A stretch of 6,310 nucleotides of DNA, taken from assembly GCA_946529195.1 (NCBI GenBank), contig CAMMZE010000066.1, positions 1 through 6,310 on the forward strand, written 5' to 3'. Of the stretch, positions 6,274 through 6,310 are shown piece after piece. The stretch's first letter is position 1. The number at the start of each line of letters is the position of its first letter. This DNA comes from an uncultured Lachnospiraceae bacterium (GTDB lineage: Bacteria > Bacillota_A > Clostridia > Lachnospirales > Lachnospiraceae). Both the position numbers and the translations under genes were made by a program. Under the pieces are notes generated by a model. It had not been told where the DNA came from and did no database searches. It saw only the letters and a program-made list of their open reading frames with translations.

Positions 6274-6310
6274 ATATTTCAGGTCTAGCTCGTCAGTACA
6301 CTTTTATCTC

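Noticed and set aside
6274..6310. Possible promoter upstream of the LCP gene
   Set aside because: A few A/T-rich hexamers exist (for example AAATAT next to the ribosome site), but none pairs with a credible -35 at the right spacing, and the region is cut by the window edge.
1..6310. Mobile elements, CRISPR arrays, tRNA or phage genes, and a novel defence system
   Set aside because: I saw no direct or terminal inverted repeats, transposase or integrase motifs, regular repeats or tRNA-like folds. Nearly all the sequence is accounted for by the six envelope and carbohydrate genes.

Overview
All genes in this window lie on the minus strand and read from the right end (about 6259) to the left edge. 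They form one tightly packed array of five complete genes plus the start of a sixth. The gaps between successive genes are about 27, 31, 26, 0 and 10 bases. No terminator-like hairpin is visible between any of them, so they look like one operon. The protein sequences, moderate base composition, AGGAGG-type ribosome sites and gene families point to a Gram-positive of the Firmicutes, most likely a gut-type clostridium (Lachnospiraceae or a relative). That taxonomic call is inference.

Layout in transcription order: (1) 6259-4784, a membrane-anchored LytR-CpsA-Psr (LCP) protein with three N-terminal membrane segments and an extra binding-protein-like domain before the LCP catalytic domain. (2) 4756-2657, a cytoplasmic GH13 alpha-glucan hydrolase of the neopullulanase / cyclomaltodextrinase type, with an N-terminal CBM34-like domain. 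(3) 2625-1855, a six-helix DUF308/HdeD-like membrane protein with a long Pro/Glu/Gln-rich tail; its ribosome site indicates a TTG start. (4) 1828-1115, the cytidylyltransferase TarI. (5) 1114-89, the ribulose-5-phosphate reductase TarJ. (6) 78-1, the first 26 codons of a gene whose N-terminus looks like a family-2 glycosyltransferase; it runs off the left edge.

TarJ reduces D-ribulose-5-phosphate to D-ribitol-5-phosphate, and TarI activates that with CTP to CDP-ribitol. LCP proteins attach finished phosphodiester-linked glycopolymers to peptidoglycan, and the partial gene may build the chain. The window therefore looks like the upstream end of a locus for a ribitol-phosphate-containing wall polymer or capsule. 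The alpha-glucan hydrolase and the DUF308 protein have no obvious place in that pathway and are the parts most worth a second look. I see no RNA genes, insertion sequences, CRISPR arrays or phage genes, and no stretch over 300 bases lacks a gene.
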